Source: Branchiostoma floridae
Lineage: Eukaryota > Chordata > Leptocardii > Amphioxiformes > Branchiostomatidae
Assembly: GCF_000003815.2 (NCBI RefSeq)
Contig: NW_023365795.1
Coordinates: 9,473 to 37,514, forward strand
Direction: 5' to 3'
Length of the DNA: 28,042 nt
Notes under the pieces: generated by a model
Databases searched by the model: none
Told to the model about the DNA's origin: nothing
The model's input: only the letters and a program-made list of their open reading frames with translations
Part shown: positions 1-10,801 of the stretch, piece by piece
Layout of the letters: every line of letters starts with the position of its first letter
Position numbering within the stretch: the stretch's first letter is position 1
Translations under genes and position numbers: made by a program

Positions 1-1139
1 TGCTTTGAACGGACTTTATTTTTGTATTTTGTGACTTGTTCCACGAAATTTCTAGAGCTCCAATGGTTCAACGGTGAACCGGTGGGAAAGTGCACGCGTG
101 GAAATAGCTAAATACAAATCAAAGGCGATGGGCGGAGTCACGAATCAGTGCGTCCCGGGTTCCCACGCGGGCTGTCACAGATCAAATTGGGGAGAGGGGG
201 GGTGTTGAAAGCCGCTGAGTAGCGCGCTAGAAAAACGTTTGACGGGTTGACATTCTGGTGTAGGTTATTTTTCTACGGTCCCCAAAAAGTCACAAAGTCG
301 TTTTCTAGTGGTCCCGACCTAAATTATAAGTGGCCCCGGGCAATCGGGACACCGCGTTGATTTCTATCCGAGGCCTGGTTCCAAAGAATTTTTCTGCCGA
401 ACCCGCACGGGAGACGTGAGTCGCCCGCCAGATCTCTCCGTAGTTTTCCAATATCCTTTGCACAAATTCCTCACGTTGGCCATTTCTTCCCGCAAAATGA
501 TCAATATTCATTGTACAACGTGAAGAAAATTCCTTGGTACAATGTATACATGTCTATCCTTTCACAGCTTTTCTTTTGTCGTGAACGAGCAAGAAGATAT
601 GTCTCCAGTCTCCAGAAAACCATGTTGTGGGCCCTGTTGAAGGGGGCTGTCATGCTCGTGGGGCAGCAGTTTATTAGCATATCCTTTCGGACCAGACTTC
701 TATTAGACGTAAACAATCGCAGGTCATTTGCATGCGGCGCTCCCATCTTTGATCTTGGGAGAACAGAAGCCACCCACATACAACAACAACGCTACAATCT
801 TGCCTCATTCTGAAAATGTATATGAATCGATATTTATCCATCACCTACCAGTAACTGAATTTTAGTCCTTACTTTCTTATCTCAGTTCTGTTTCCTTGTA
901 TTTCGCTGATCTTCAGAGAATAAATTAGCCACACAAACACAACAGCCTAAAACAGCGTCGTAAAAATTGATATTGCCAAATTCTGAGTAAAATAAAACAC
1001 GTTTCATAGGCTTCTAACGCCCGCAGTACCGGTTCCTTATATTCTCATTGATTTTATTTTAGTTTGCTTCATACTTCGTTCCTTTTCGCACTTTCGGTAG
1101 ACCCCTCTGTGGGACACCGAAGTTGTGTTGTCCCCAGAA
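1..1139. other. Unassigned non-coding stretch
   Basis: I see no gene here that I can support. The DNA carries short open frames on both strands, the longest being 100 codons at 511-813, none with a recognisable domain or convincing splice context. The right end runs into the retroelement fossil, whose left boundary is not defined. No reverse transcriptase palm motif of that element is visible in this stretch. Confidence 0.6.
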
Positions 1140-2800
1140 GCTCCCTCGGAACTCGCTACCGGGTCAACTTGCTTGCCACGGTGGAGTAGTCGAGACTTTT
1201 GGGCGAGTCCGTTAGTTTAACTATCACAACGGACGACTCACTTCAAGTCCGAGGAGCAGTTTTTTGGTTGACGCAGGACGAGAAAACGGTTCCTCTCTTC
1301 AAGAGAGAGACACGTATTAGCGAGCTATTTTTAGAGCTCGCTACAGCGTTTACTCGACCAAACCTGCTTTGTAAGCAACAGTCAAGTCCACCTCAGGCTA
1401 TACATACGCCAGCAGTGGCGTACATATGTAGACAAGGAAGTTTTTTCCCAACTTCTATGCCAGACAGCCATAGCTTTGTGGTCGTGTGCCTTTTTAGGCA
1501 AGGGCTTTGTGTTTTTATCGGAACCCTTGCTGGTTCAGGACAATTTCCGAGGCCGATATGGCGCCCGTAGTGTTTCCAAGACCACACCGAGTGGAGCTTT
1601 TCGCCCACTCCTTTTCCGCCAAGCATGTCATACGCTTCAGTTCTACCAGAGGTCGATCGGTTCACATGCAGGCTGAAATACAGACTGCATTTGACACTTT
1701 GTGCCTAGAACAGAGGCGTGGAAGATCGACACTTTCAGTTGCAGGGGACAACTCGAGAGTGTACGGGATTCCACTTTCTGCCTCCTCTCGAGTTCTTTGG
1801 AGAAATATGCCTCGATCAGGCGTTATCTATGGCCATAGCTTTTGCCATCTCAACCGTGCTTTCTGTTCCTACAGGAACTGCGGTATGATATCTACTGTGT
1901 TTTTTTTCCAGTGGAACAAGACGGTGTTCCTCTTCCGGGTCAGAGGAAGTTCCTCCTCGTTAGAGGTTACTCAGACCAACAGCCTGGATAGTATCAGACA
2001 AGCTCTGATCACTGCGGGTTTGTCGTCTGAGGCGCGCCGGCGGCACATGTAGTGTGTGCTGCGCCGCAAGACTGTGTACACAGAAACAGTATCAGGCAGC
2101 CTGGACTGCGAGACTAGGGCATTGGATCCGTCTAAGGCGACGGCCATGGAGGTCACTGATTACCTCTTGTGCCTTAATCAGGGGGGTCTTTTTATAAGAC
2201 CATAAATGTTCATGGCTCGGCGATTTTTCTCAACTCGTCTGATCACAGACGGAGTCCAAACAGAGCAACAATGGTCTGACTGGAGAGCCTTTAACTTTAA
2301 GCGTGTGTATTTAGCATACACGCGTGACCCTCCAAGACTGAGGTACTTAGTCTTGGGACGTGGGTACGATTATTTCTGAGATTCCTTCAGACTTGGGAGC
2401 CATTAGGTCCCTGGATTTGAAACAGCTCTCGCTTAAGCCAATCTTGATGGCTTTGTAATCTGCTGATAGATGTTGGACTTTGGCGTCCTTGTATCTCATG
2501 CTGTACGAGAGTTTTCTGATTCCAGAGTTGGTCTGTTCTTATGGAACTAACAAATCTGATAGGCTGACACCAGTCTATTCAATGCTCATCCTCACCACAG
2601 CACCGCTGCTTTTGCATCGGTGCTCAGAGGTTTTTCCTTGAAGGATTTGTGGAAGCCTACAGACTGTGTGTCAGCCAGAGCTTTCTAAGTTGTTGTCGGC
2701 CAGAGGCCGAGTCCGGTTTAGGGCAGAGCACACTCATCTCAGTTATAACTTATAAGTGGCAAGACTGTACCCTTCGGGCACTACAGTCGGTTAGCTCTGC
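1140..2800 (+). mobile_element. Decayed tyrosine-recombinase (DIRS/Ngaro-type) retroelement: RNase H, linker and recombinase remnants
   Basis: Three plus-strand frames together spell the C-terminal half of a DIRS-type polyprotein. Frame 2, about 1199-1440, has the RNase H start (LTITTDDS then GAVFW), an acidic ISELFLELA segment, and AVAYICRQGS at the usual catalytic DN..AVAY position. The RNase H tail (residues like SEADMA) and the linker with VELFAH and SRVYGIPLSASSRVLW lie in frame 1, about 1545-2052. The recombinase N-terminal region (GLSSEARR, then DPSKATAMEVTDYLL) continues in frame 1 after a stop at 2050. Frame 3 carries FYKTINVHGSAIF at about 2190-2230. Frame 2 carries SLDLKQLSLK, SADRCWTLASL and YESFLIPELV at 2393-2532; the Arg in SADR fits the first catalytic Arg of the family. 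An in-frame stop at 2456-2458 and at least two frameshifts make it inactive. RT and gag are not seen, so it is probably 5'-truncated. The recombinase C-terminal boxes are too decayed to place. Family assignment is from remembered domain order, without a search. Confidence 0.75.
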
Positions 2801-3024
2801 CTTTGTATCGGCACTTACAGCTGTAAAATTGGGGGATGAGACAGAAGCATCCTTCGATAGCAGCTGGATGACACTTGAGGGAGGTGTGAAACTTAGATTT
2901 CTAGTCTCCTGCTCCTATGGGGGCTTGGTGAGCTCAACAATGTTTTACCTTCTTGGTGAGTCTCAGTCTACCTCCATCTCGCGGCTTTAAAGTCGCCATT
3001 GTATTTCGGAGGGTAGCGACGTAT

Positions 3025-3312
3025 AATTGAAAGTTATCATACCTACCTGGTCAGACAACTACATTTATACTAGCTACCCGGAGAAATACAATGTCCCACC
3101 CTCTTTAGCCCGACCCTGACTCGAGTGAGGTAGTTCGACTCGGGTAGTTTCGGGAAAAGAGGATGATGGGAGGGTCAGTGCCCGGATGTTGTGTTTGCTT
3201 TTTACTGTGAAGAACTGCCACCTTGCGATTTCTAGGGAAACGCCATTGTATTTCTCCGGGTAGCTAGTATAACTGTAGTTATCTGACCAGGTAAGTATGA
3301 TAACTTTCAATT
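3025..3312. repeat. Inverted-repeat pair (69-bp arms) at the 3' side of the retroelement
   Basis: Arm 3025-3093 and arm 3244-3312 are reverse complements with 66 of 69 positions matching by my count, around a spacer of 150 bp. A third, shorter copy of the inner arm end (CATTGTATTTC..GGGTAGC) lies at about 2996-3015 in the same orientation as the right arm. DIRS elements end in inverted repeats plus an internal complementary region, so this could be the element's right end. It could also be an unrelated small inverted-repeat transposon inserted next to it. The left partner expected for a full DIRS element is not visible. Confidence 0.75.
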
Positions 3313-3896
3313 CAGGAGCAAGAAGGAACAGGCCAGAGGTCATCATCTGAGGTCAGGCTAACATTCTCACCCACCAAGGTAGTTCCCCCCCCCCAAAAAA
3401 AAACATTCCCTCATTGTAAAACAACTGAAAATAAAAGCCCCTCTGGCTTCTTTCAAACTTAGATCCCTCTTTCTGTCAAACTACAACCAGTCCATTCCTC
3501 TAATCCTTGATTTATTTCATAATCTAGTCAAACCAATTCTGCTTTGTTGTGGCGAGATACTGGTATCAACATTCCAAGCACGGGATCTCATCATCAATGG
3601 GGTAACGGAATGTCCATATGAAGCATAACAGAAAAAGTATCTAACAACCAAGTAACGTCAGCGGAGATGAAGCTTTTTTTTTAAAGTAGCTTATTTTGTT
3701 ATTGTTCACGACAAAAGACACGATCTTTTTCTCAACGTGCCCCCCCCGCAAAGAAAGCAGGTGATGCGTAATGTTTTCAGTGGAAGGCTCTGAAAATGAA
3801 AGCGCAATGGCAGAAACCACAACATCCAGTTTGACAGTCACACTGACCACACGAACCGAGAATACATGTATGTACGTCACGATTCTTCTAATAGTT
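3313..3896. other. Non-coding spacer with homopolymer runs
   Basis: No gene is supported. It contains a C-run joined to an A-run near 3386-3410 and another C-run near 3740. Short open frames here have no recognisable domain. Confidence 0.5.
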
Positions 3897-3930
3897 ACCT
3901 CCATGAAAAAATGGAGGTATAGTTTTTGGT

Positions 3931-3981
<51 letters not shown>

Positions 3982-5022
3982 TGTGTCTGTGTGCCCGTGT
4001 CTGTGTGTCCGCATATTTGTGGACATCATAACTTGAGAACCTCTTGATGGACTACGATGATATTTGGTATGTGGGTAGGCGTTGGGAAGACGAAGGTCAA
4101 GATCAATTTTGGGCCCCCTGGTGTGTGACCTTGGTACTGCAGCGCAACTTCCGGTTTTGCTATCTCGGTGTTCTGAACATGCTATGGTCAAGATTTTTAA
4201 GCATTAGATAGCTCTTGTGCTCAGAAAAAAATGACATAAGTTTGGGCCCCCTAGCGTCTAGTTTTGGGATAGCAGGGGCATTTTTGTCAAAAACTTCTGA
4301 CGAGGATAACTCAAGAAGGGAACAACGCATTTTCATGATGTTTGGTATGTAGGTACTTTAGACAATGTTGTACAAGATAAAATACTAATTATGCAAAATA
4401 GGAGTACATTTGCATAGTTAATGAGCATATTCTATCATAGCCGTTTTTTCAATGTATCTCTTGTCCCGTACGTGATATGGTCGTGGCATTTGGGTGGTAG
4501 ATAGCTTTTAGCGTCATGACAAAGTGGGGCAAGTTTTAGTCCCCTAGCATTCAATTGTAGAACTGCAGGGGCGTTTTTGTCAAGACACTCCAAAGAGGAT
4601 AACTGCAGAAAGGAACGGCGGATTGCCTGCATTTTAGGTATGCAGGTAGCTTAGGCAAAGATGTTCATAATGATATGCATTTTATGCAAATAAGGACTTA
4701 ATTTGCATGATTACTGAGTAAATTGTATAATTCCATTGTTTGTAATAACTGAACTTCGATAAATGTAACACTTGTTAATTATAATCGGTGGAACATATGC
4801 AGATATCAAATATGCAAATGAGGAACTTATTTGCATAATTTATGCAAAAATTGCAAAACAACTTAATGATTTGAATTGGGAATTTTACTTGTGACATGTG
4901 TACTGAACGTTATTCAATGATGAACAACACTATGCATAAATCATGTTAATGTTAAGTCATTTGCATGAAATTAACAAAAGCTCTAAATATTCCTGGAGGT
5001 ATGAGGTCGCCGAACTCTAGTT
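3897..5022 (+). mobile_element. Hairpin-ended non-autonomous repeat, copy 1 (Helentron/HINE-like)
   Basis: The left end is a perfect 8-bp hairpin, ACCTCCAT (3897-3904), loop, ATGGAGGT (3911-3918). It is followed by the block GTTTTTGGTGTG, a GT microsatellite (3929-4010) and a core. The core repeats two or three times at roughly 280-295 bp spacing: a line like ATAACTTGAGAACC ... GGTATGTGGGTAG recurs near 4027, 4305 and 4600, and ATGCAAAT/ATTTGCAT pairs recur near 4395, 4690 and 4810. The right end is CTGGAGGTATGAGG followed by CGAACTCTAG at about 4993-5020, which repeats the second hairpin arm close to the terminus. The flanking bases are T on both sides, as for T/T insertion. No protein is encoded; apparent frames of up to 98 codons are repeat translation. 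Confidence 0.7.
3929..4010. repeat. (GT)n microsatellite
   Basis: Nearly pure GT dinucleotides with occasional CT interruptions, placed between the 5' hairpin block and the core of the repeat element. Confidence 0.97.
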
Positions 5023-5097
5023 GGTTCTGTTATGGCTGGACAGCTCGTTCTCATGCTCTTCTTTACTAGTTTGCACTACTACCAAATGGGAATGAGA

Positions 5098-5217
5098 ACA
5101 TACATATTTCAGTCAGTTTCGAGTACAATTGGTAACGTGTTTCATACGTATTTCAGTACATACATATTTCAGTCAGTTTAGAGTACAACGGATAACGTGT
5201 TACATACACATTTCACT
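5098..5217. repeat. 60-bp tandem duplication
   Basis: Two adjacent 60-bp units (5098-5157 and 5158-5217) share the start ACATACATATTTCAGTCAG and differ at only a few bases, such as TTCGAG against TTAGAG. The duplication lies just outside the right end of the hairpin-ended element. Confidence 0.92.
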
Positions 5218-6202
5218 CTTTTACATGTTTCCTTTAGATTAGCACTGTGTTATAAAACATATCAACAATAGAAATCGCACAAGGTTTGAAAAATATGTAT
5301 GTTGCCATGTTTAAGAAGTATGGGATTATCGTCTGTTTTATTCAAGACAAAAATTGCGTATTTAGCTAGAGTAATACAAATGTTTCAAGAAGAAAGAAAA
5401 AAATCTAAGTTAAACGTAATCTTATCCTGTTCAACATGTACAGCTATTCTATCCGAGTATCCCTTTAACCGGCCACCTTAAATTTACATACGTACCTAGT
5501 CTTCATCTTTGTAACACAATTCACATACTGGGCTCTTCTCTATCTATTTAGCAGGAATTTACAGGGCAATATTGCATGTGATATCTAAAAAATTAAATTC
5601 TTTAAGCTTATTCGGTGTAATGTCAACAGTTTGTAATGTCCAGGCTTTTCTCCAGTTCAGATTGGGACATACGTTGTTCCAATAATGTTGGGCAGTGGGT
5701 AATTTAGGCGTAATTTGAAAAATAATCAGACTATGTCGAAAGACCAAAGGTTGTTCTCAATCTTATTAAAGAAATAAAAAGGTATCAATTGCCACCTACA
5801 GATTCAGCTAGGGTCCTGTGGAGTTATAATAATCCTTCGGAACCCTGCAGCTTGTAGGCGTTTACATTTTACATGTATATCTAACATATCTAATCCTCCA
5901 TCCTCTGTGTGTATTAACCTTAAATTTTTTTTCTGTGTTGTTAGAAGTCATTCAGTGTTCCTCAAGGACTGGGGTCGAAAATGACCTATAAATCCAGTTT
6001 CTTTCGTTGGAAATTACAGTTCAACTTTATCCACACTTTCTGTATATTATGCCTTTAATAAGAGCGGTCGCTGGGATGTTACTGTGACGTACTGGCGGGC
6101 AGAATGGGTCTTGGTTGTGTGAGTTAATTGTGCTATCGATTGTGCTATCGAACAGCTTGCGGCTTATCGTGTTTTAGTTTTGGGACGAGTAAGCATAATT
6201 GA
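5218..6202. other. AT-rich stretch downstream of the NXPE gene
   Basis: No gene is supported. It should contain the 3' UTR of the minus-strand NXPE gene. A small direct repeat, TTGTGCTATCGA twice in a row, lies at about 6129-6154. On the minus strand there is an ATTAAA-type hexamer at 6054-6059. Confidence 0.5.
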
Positions 6203-6208
6203 TTTATT
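6203..6208 (-). promoter_or_regulatory. AATAAA hexamer overlapping the NXPE stop codon
   Basis: On the minus strand the hexamer AATAAA occupies 6208-6203 and overlaps the TAA stop at 6206-6204. If used, the 3' UTR would be only some 20 bases long, which is unusual. The ATTAAA at 6059-6054 is the more comfortable candidate poly(A) signal. Neither is proven. Confidence 0.3.
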
Positions 6209-9200
6209 TTAACCTTGACAAATCTTTTATGAAACCAGGGCATATGTATGAAAATATCAAATCAATATGATTTTTGATAACATTAGGCTCTGGGTGTACA
6301 AGGTAATTAGTGCATATAGACATCTCCCAAACATCCATAATGAATATGTTGAGGCCACTGAGAATTCGCTTGGCTTCAAGCACCAACTGATATGCAAACC
6401 AGTTACTGTTGTGTAGAAAGTGAACTAATATCTTATGTTCCCGAAGGTTACCAGTTCTCCAGATAACCTTTGTGTCAGGATACTTCTTGTGTAAACGCTC
6501 AATGGCATGACGAATTCCGTAAACACGTGATCTAAATGTCTCTAGGGGCAAAGCAGTATAATGTGCCCATATACTAAGAATGACAACTACATTTGGTCCC
6601 CCGACAACACGATCGATCATATCAGCGGCATAACTAAGGCTCTTTATATAATTGCTATCATGCGTCCGTGGAAAGTTATGGAATATAAAATCTATTTTTA
6701 TACTGTCATCAAATTGTTTTAGATACGTGTAGTATTGCCTTGCTGTTGAATCACCTAGTATAAGGAATGTTTTGTTCTGGAGGCATTTGTAGATGGACAA
6801 TGACGAAAGGGATTGGTGAGAGTGACACCGTAGGGAATTCCAACTGTTGTTGTACCAATACCCTTCAGATGTTGTCTCCGGCAGACGTGGACCACATGGT
6901 GGCAGATGTCGTCCTTTAAGCGGATCAGGGTTATCTACAGTAAACAAAAACATGAAAACAATACAATTTTGCACCTTTTTAACAAGTACTTACAATAACC
7001 TAACCCGAGCCTTTTTTTAGTTTTTTTTAAATGTTCATGTTTTCTTGCTACATTACTACTTTTTAATAGCCTGAATGCCAATAAGTTTTTTTCATAATTA
7101 AATATGCATAAATTATGCTAATTCAAAGTCACCAGGGACCAAAATTCAAGATGCCGGACGATTGCATCAGGTGATATACTATCCTGTGAAATCCGAAATT
7201 ACTTGTTTTTGTTTTCAAAACATTGAAATGAGCGTTTCTAGTCAATTTTCTATGTCTTTGGCAATTGTTAGCTGAAAAAATTGTACTTTTAAAAATGTAT
7301 GTTATTGTTATTTTCAATGGTTTGGCCGACTGCTCCCTCTTTGCAGTAAGGGGCTGAATTGCTAGGAGCTTACAATAGGCGGGGTCTGGTGCAAGGGTCT
7401 GGTGCAAGCTGCCATTTGGCGGTACCCATGTGACCTCAATACGACAGCAATTGCCCCAGGTGTGGCCATAGGACGGTATGTTTTGAACCACTCACACCAG
7501 GAAGGACCCATATTCTGTGTGGTGGGACCTTAAACGTGCTCGAGGTGGGGCTGTCCTAATATCAGAAATAGACAGCAACACCTGTGAAGCCTATGTTGAA
7601 AAAAAGCATAGTTCAACGTTTTTTTAAAATCTATTTTCTACCAATTGTTGAGGACATTTTGGATACTTACGGCTTCTTTCCACAGTAATCCTTAAGTCAT
7701 TCGGAATTTCCTGGTTGACGCGTGAACTGCAACAAGAATAAACATCATCGTGAAAATGATATATGAGAAATATAAAATCATTCTCCTGTTTAGTGAAAAA
7801 AAGAAAGTTACAGTTACCCCAGGTTGCATTGGTTATTACTGACCGAACATTCAGGGGTACATTGACAGTCTGGCACAAGACGTTACATAAATTATATTGC
7901 ACATTTGAGTTCGCTATTACCTTAGAATTATTCCATTGCACAAACGTTTCAATTAAAAAAAAACAACTTAAGAAATAGGTAGAGCTAGAAGGTTTCTACA
8001 GTAGCATGTCTGCCTCCCAGTGCGACTTATGGCGTGCGTTTCACATGACGTAATTACGACGTCACCATTGCTACACTAATATCCCTAATACCCCTTTATA
8101 CCCCCTTCACATTAGGCGAAAATCGATCGGACGACGAGTCTTCGAGCTCTAAATTACGAGGAGGCATGACCCTAATGCCGACGAAGAAATGGCAGAGTCC
8201 CCCCCCCCCTCTTCCCCCCAGGGTCATGCCTCCTCGTATTTTAGAGCTCGCAGACTCGTCGTCCGATCGATTTTCGCCTAATGTGGGGGTGGGGGGGGGG
8301 GCATAAAGGGTTTTCTGGAGATTGACCATAAAAAGAAGAAACAAAATTTTAGACAAAGATCCTGAAATATTACATATACGCAATGTCTCTGAAAATACTG
8401 TTAGCTAGGGTTTCGTTCTCATTATTAAGAGACAGTATTAAGGGACAGAGATAGATAAAAATTAAAGTACGGGATACCTGTTGAAAAGTAAAGCATCTTC
8501 ATCAGTGATCATCTTCTTAAGAAGTTCCACGCCGACCTCTCTATTATTTTTACATGCCACCATGAAGTCACAGTGAATATCTTTTGGCTTTTGGCATACC
8601 CATGTAACATTTTGTTTTCTTTGAGAAAAATCACATATCTTAGTAGGATTCATTTTGCTGTTTGGATCGAAAGTACATCGGGTCCATTCCGAAATGTTAG
8701 ATTTTTTATCAAGAAATCTACAGTAGGTAATACGTCTGTCCGAAAATAAGTCTCGAGCACTCCTTAGAACCTGCACAGCTTCACTGGAGTGTATCAATTT
8801 GACAGAAACCGCTAGATTTCCAGGCCAACTCAGGAGAAACCTTGCAATGTAAGTTCCATTTCCATAATCCGTTATTCTTCCGCCAGTACATGCTTTTATC
8901 GGAGACTCTGTGTAAACCTTTGCAACCATGAAATCTTGGCCGTAGGATTTCGGGCGTCCGTTTGCATCTCTTGCGACAATTTTTAATAAAAGTGTATCTG
9001 CAACTTGATACACATGGCTGCGATTAAAAACAGATACCGACATGTTGGCAGCAGTGGTGACTCTTGACATACGCATGTCAACTGTAGTTGTCTTTTGTGA
9101 CTTTTTGGGTGGGGTTTTCACCTCTTTTGTTTGTGCTTTTGATACGGCTCTGTTACGTAGGAAGATGACAGGACTCTTCTTGTTGTCGATCCCTCCCTAC

Positions 9201-9675
9201 AGTAAAAAAGCAATAGAGTTTAGAACAATGCTGAAATGTATTTCTATCTTTCAACATATGTTATACTGAAGTCTTACACGCAAGGTTAATACTATAAGCT
9301 TAGCATATTTATATCATTTTAGAAAAGAATATGCACACAGACCATATAACCCAAAACTCAATTAAAATGTACTAAAACGTTTACATGAATATGTCTTGCA
9401 ACAGAAATTGAAGGTATTAAAACAAATTAGTAAATAACGTAAACATTAAAAAGTAAAATATTACCCGTTTCTTAATCAAAATGTTCTTTTAAAACTAGTA
9501 CTTTCCTAATCAAACAATAAGACTGTTAAGAAACACCATTCGGCAAAACTTACGAATATATTTTGAATTCTCTTCAAATGAAAAAAAAGTTACTTACCAT
9601 GACGATAAAGGTTATAAGAGCTAGTGCAGGGAGGCACAGTAAAATGGCAAAACGTAGTCCTTTTGACGTCCTCAT
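6204..9675 (-). CDS. NXPE family protein (neurexophilin and PC-esterase domains), four coding exons, 527 aa
   Basis: Spliced model on the minus strand: exon 1 9675-9598, exon 2 9196-8478, exon 3 7726-7671, exon 4 6934-6204. All introns are GT-AG with good donors (GTAAGT at 9597, GTATCC at 8477, GTAAGT at 7670) and pyrimidine-rich acceptors. Phases 0, 2 and 1 join without a break, giving 1584 bp, close to the usual family length of about 550 residues. Residues 1-26 begin MRTSKGLRF and form a hydrophobic N-terminal anchor or signal peptide, so the product is probably a Golgi or secreted protein. Residues about 70-210 are the neurexophilin-like beta-sandwich, with GNGTYIARF and HSSEAVQVL typical of NXPE. 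Exon 4 is the PC-esterase/SGNH domain: LILGDSTARQYY (Ser347 as likely nucleophile), and Asp485 (MDVWEM) with His498 (LVHPEP) completing the usual triad. There are seven N-glycosylation sequons and several Cys. The substrate is not known from sequence; vertebrate relatives are linked to glycan or mucin acetylation. I infer the gene is functional, because triad, frame and splice sites are all intact. Confidence 0.93.
7300..7560. repeat. GC-richer block in NXPE intron 3, possibly an interspersed repeat
   Basis: This intronic block differs in composition from the AT-rich intron around it and holds a direct duplication of GGTCTGGTGCAAG at about 7383-7408. No coding signal is supported. Whether it is a dispersed repeat cannot be decided from a single copy. 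Confidence 0.3.
8092..8310. mobile_element. Foldback (MITE-like) element in NXPE intron 2
   Basis: Arms 8108-8173 and 8220-8285 are reverse complements with 64 of 66 matches. The match continues outward through C/G runs to CCCTTTAT at 8092 and ATAAAGGG ending at 8310, giving a 219-bp element with a 46-bp central spacer. It has no coding capacity. Intact arms suggest a recent insertion. No clear target duplication was found, and the superfamily is not assigned. Confidence 0.85.
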
Positions 9676-9712
9676 CGCGTATATGACTAAGCGCTGCCTA
9701 CACTATACTTTG
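9676..9712 (-). other. NXPE 5' UTR portion of the first coding exon
   Basis: Reading the minus strand, a strong acceptor (pyrimidine tract ending GTGCTTACAG at 9713) lies 37 bases before the ATG. This suggests that the ATG exon begins at 9712 and that a separate non-coding exon lies upstream. Confidence 0.5.
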
Positions 9713-10246
9713 CTGTAAGCACAAAAAGAAGGCAAATATGAGATACAGAGGTCTTCATTCAAACATTTTCTGTTGTAAAATGTTTGTTGCTGTAGGACGA
9801 CTCGTTATCAAGCATAATAATGAACATGCAGTTCAAGCTGGAACTCTGTTTTACAGCCGGTCAGGAAACGTATTCTAGTTCCAACTGGCCCAACCTGTTA
9901 AAATATGGCTGCCAGAATTATTTGTATTCAAATGACAGCGTTTATACAATTCACTAGACTCGTAGGCTAACTACACGTACGCACCTTTCAGTCACCTGGA
10001 TTGTTTTTGTTGCTGTCCTTTCAAGGTTCAACTATTTATCTTGAGTAAATTCGTCAGTGGATCTTTAGAATCATTCAGAAGTCATCAGCTACACACGGCT
10101 GCACAGTCTGCTATATGGACCTCTGACCTATTTTCAAATGACAGAAACAACCAGTTGGACAAGTTTTTACGGGGTAGTCGTTTCTCTATCATGTCGTCGC
10201 TGATGCAAGGCATTCCAAAAAGACGGCAGAAGCTAGTAATACTGCA
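9713..10246. other. Upstream/5' intronic sequence of NXPE
   Basis: No coding exon is supported. If the gene has a non-coding first exon near 11648, this is its first intron; otherwise it is the promoter region. I see no TATA box at a convincing position. Confidence 0.4.
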
Positions 10247-10472
10247 TCTCACTATCTTTCTATCTATTTATCTATCTACTATAGCCATCTATCTATCAAT
10301 CTATCTATCTCACTATCTTTCTATCTATTTATCTATCTACTATAGTTATCTATATATCTATCTTACTATCAATCTCACTATCTATCTATCTCACTATTTA
10401 TCTGAAAAAATCTATCTATCTATCTATTATAGCTATCTTTCTATCTATCTGCCTATGTATCTTTCTATTTAT
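10247..10472. repeat. (CTAT)n tetranucleotide microsatellite with 61-bp period
   Basis: Degenerate CTAT/CTTT units. An internal segment beginning ACTATCTTTCTATC recurs with a 61-bp offset (10251 and 10312), showing a larger duplication inside the array. The predicted protein of repeated Tyr, Leu and Ser is an artefact of the repeat. Confidence 0.95.
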
Positions 10473-10545
10473 GTGTGTGAAACAGAATAACTTGAGAAAC
10501 ATTGGATTGATTTCAATGATATTTAGTAGGAGCTCGAGGTTAGAG
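10473..10545 (+). repeat. Core fragment of the hairpin-ended repeat family
   Basis: After the microsatellite comes GTGTGTGAAACAG, then GAATAACTTGAGAAACATTG and ATGATATTTAGTAGG. This corresponds to the core block seen at 4027-4080 in copy 1. The microsatellite-then-core order is the same, but the microsatellite is CTAT instead of GT. Confidence 0.65.
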
Positions 10546-10769
10546 GTCATGCGACTGGATTGACCGGAAATCCACGGTGTGTTTCCCATGCGCTGGAGCA
10601 AAGCTCAAACTTTGTAACTATAGATTCTACCAACACAGATCTGTGTTCGCATATTTTATTATGTTAAATTTTCAGTTGTATAACTTTTACATCTCATGTA
10701 TTTGAGTTATCTATGCCTTGTTTGTGTGACTCCAGAAACTGAACACTTATGGACAACGAAATAAAACAA

Positions 10770-10801
10770 GCAAACAAACAAACAAACAAACAAACAAACA
10801 G
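10770..10801. repeat. (CAAA)n microsatellite
   Basis: About eight consecutive AAAC/CAAA units. Confidence 0.95.

Noticed and set aside
305-511. 68-codon minus-strand frame with protein-like composition
   Set aside because: It has a plausible start context, but no recognised domain, no clear splice site and no neighbouring exon; not enough to call a gene.
3771-4191. Cys/Val-rich and Thr/His-rich frames
   Set aside because: They are translations of the GT microsatellite in both directions.
7624-7941. 105-codon minus-strand frame as a separate gene
   Set aside because: Only its segment 7726-7671 is exon 3 of NXPE; the rest is intron.
10041-10490. 149-codon frame rich in Tyr, Leu and Ser
   Set aside because: Most of it is the CTAT microsatellite read in frame.
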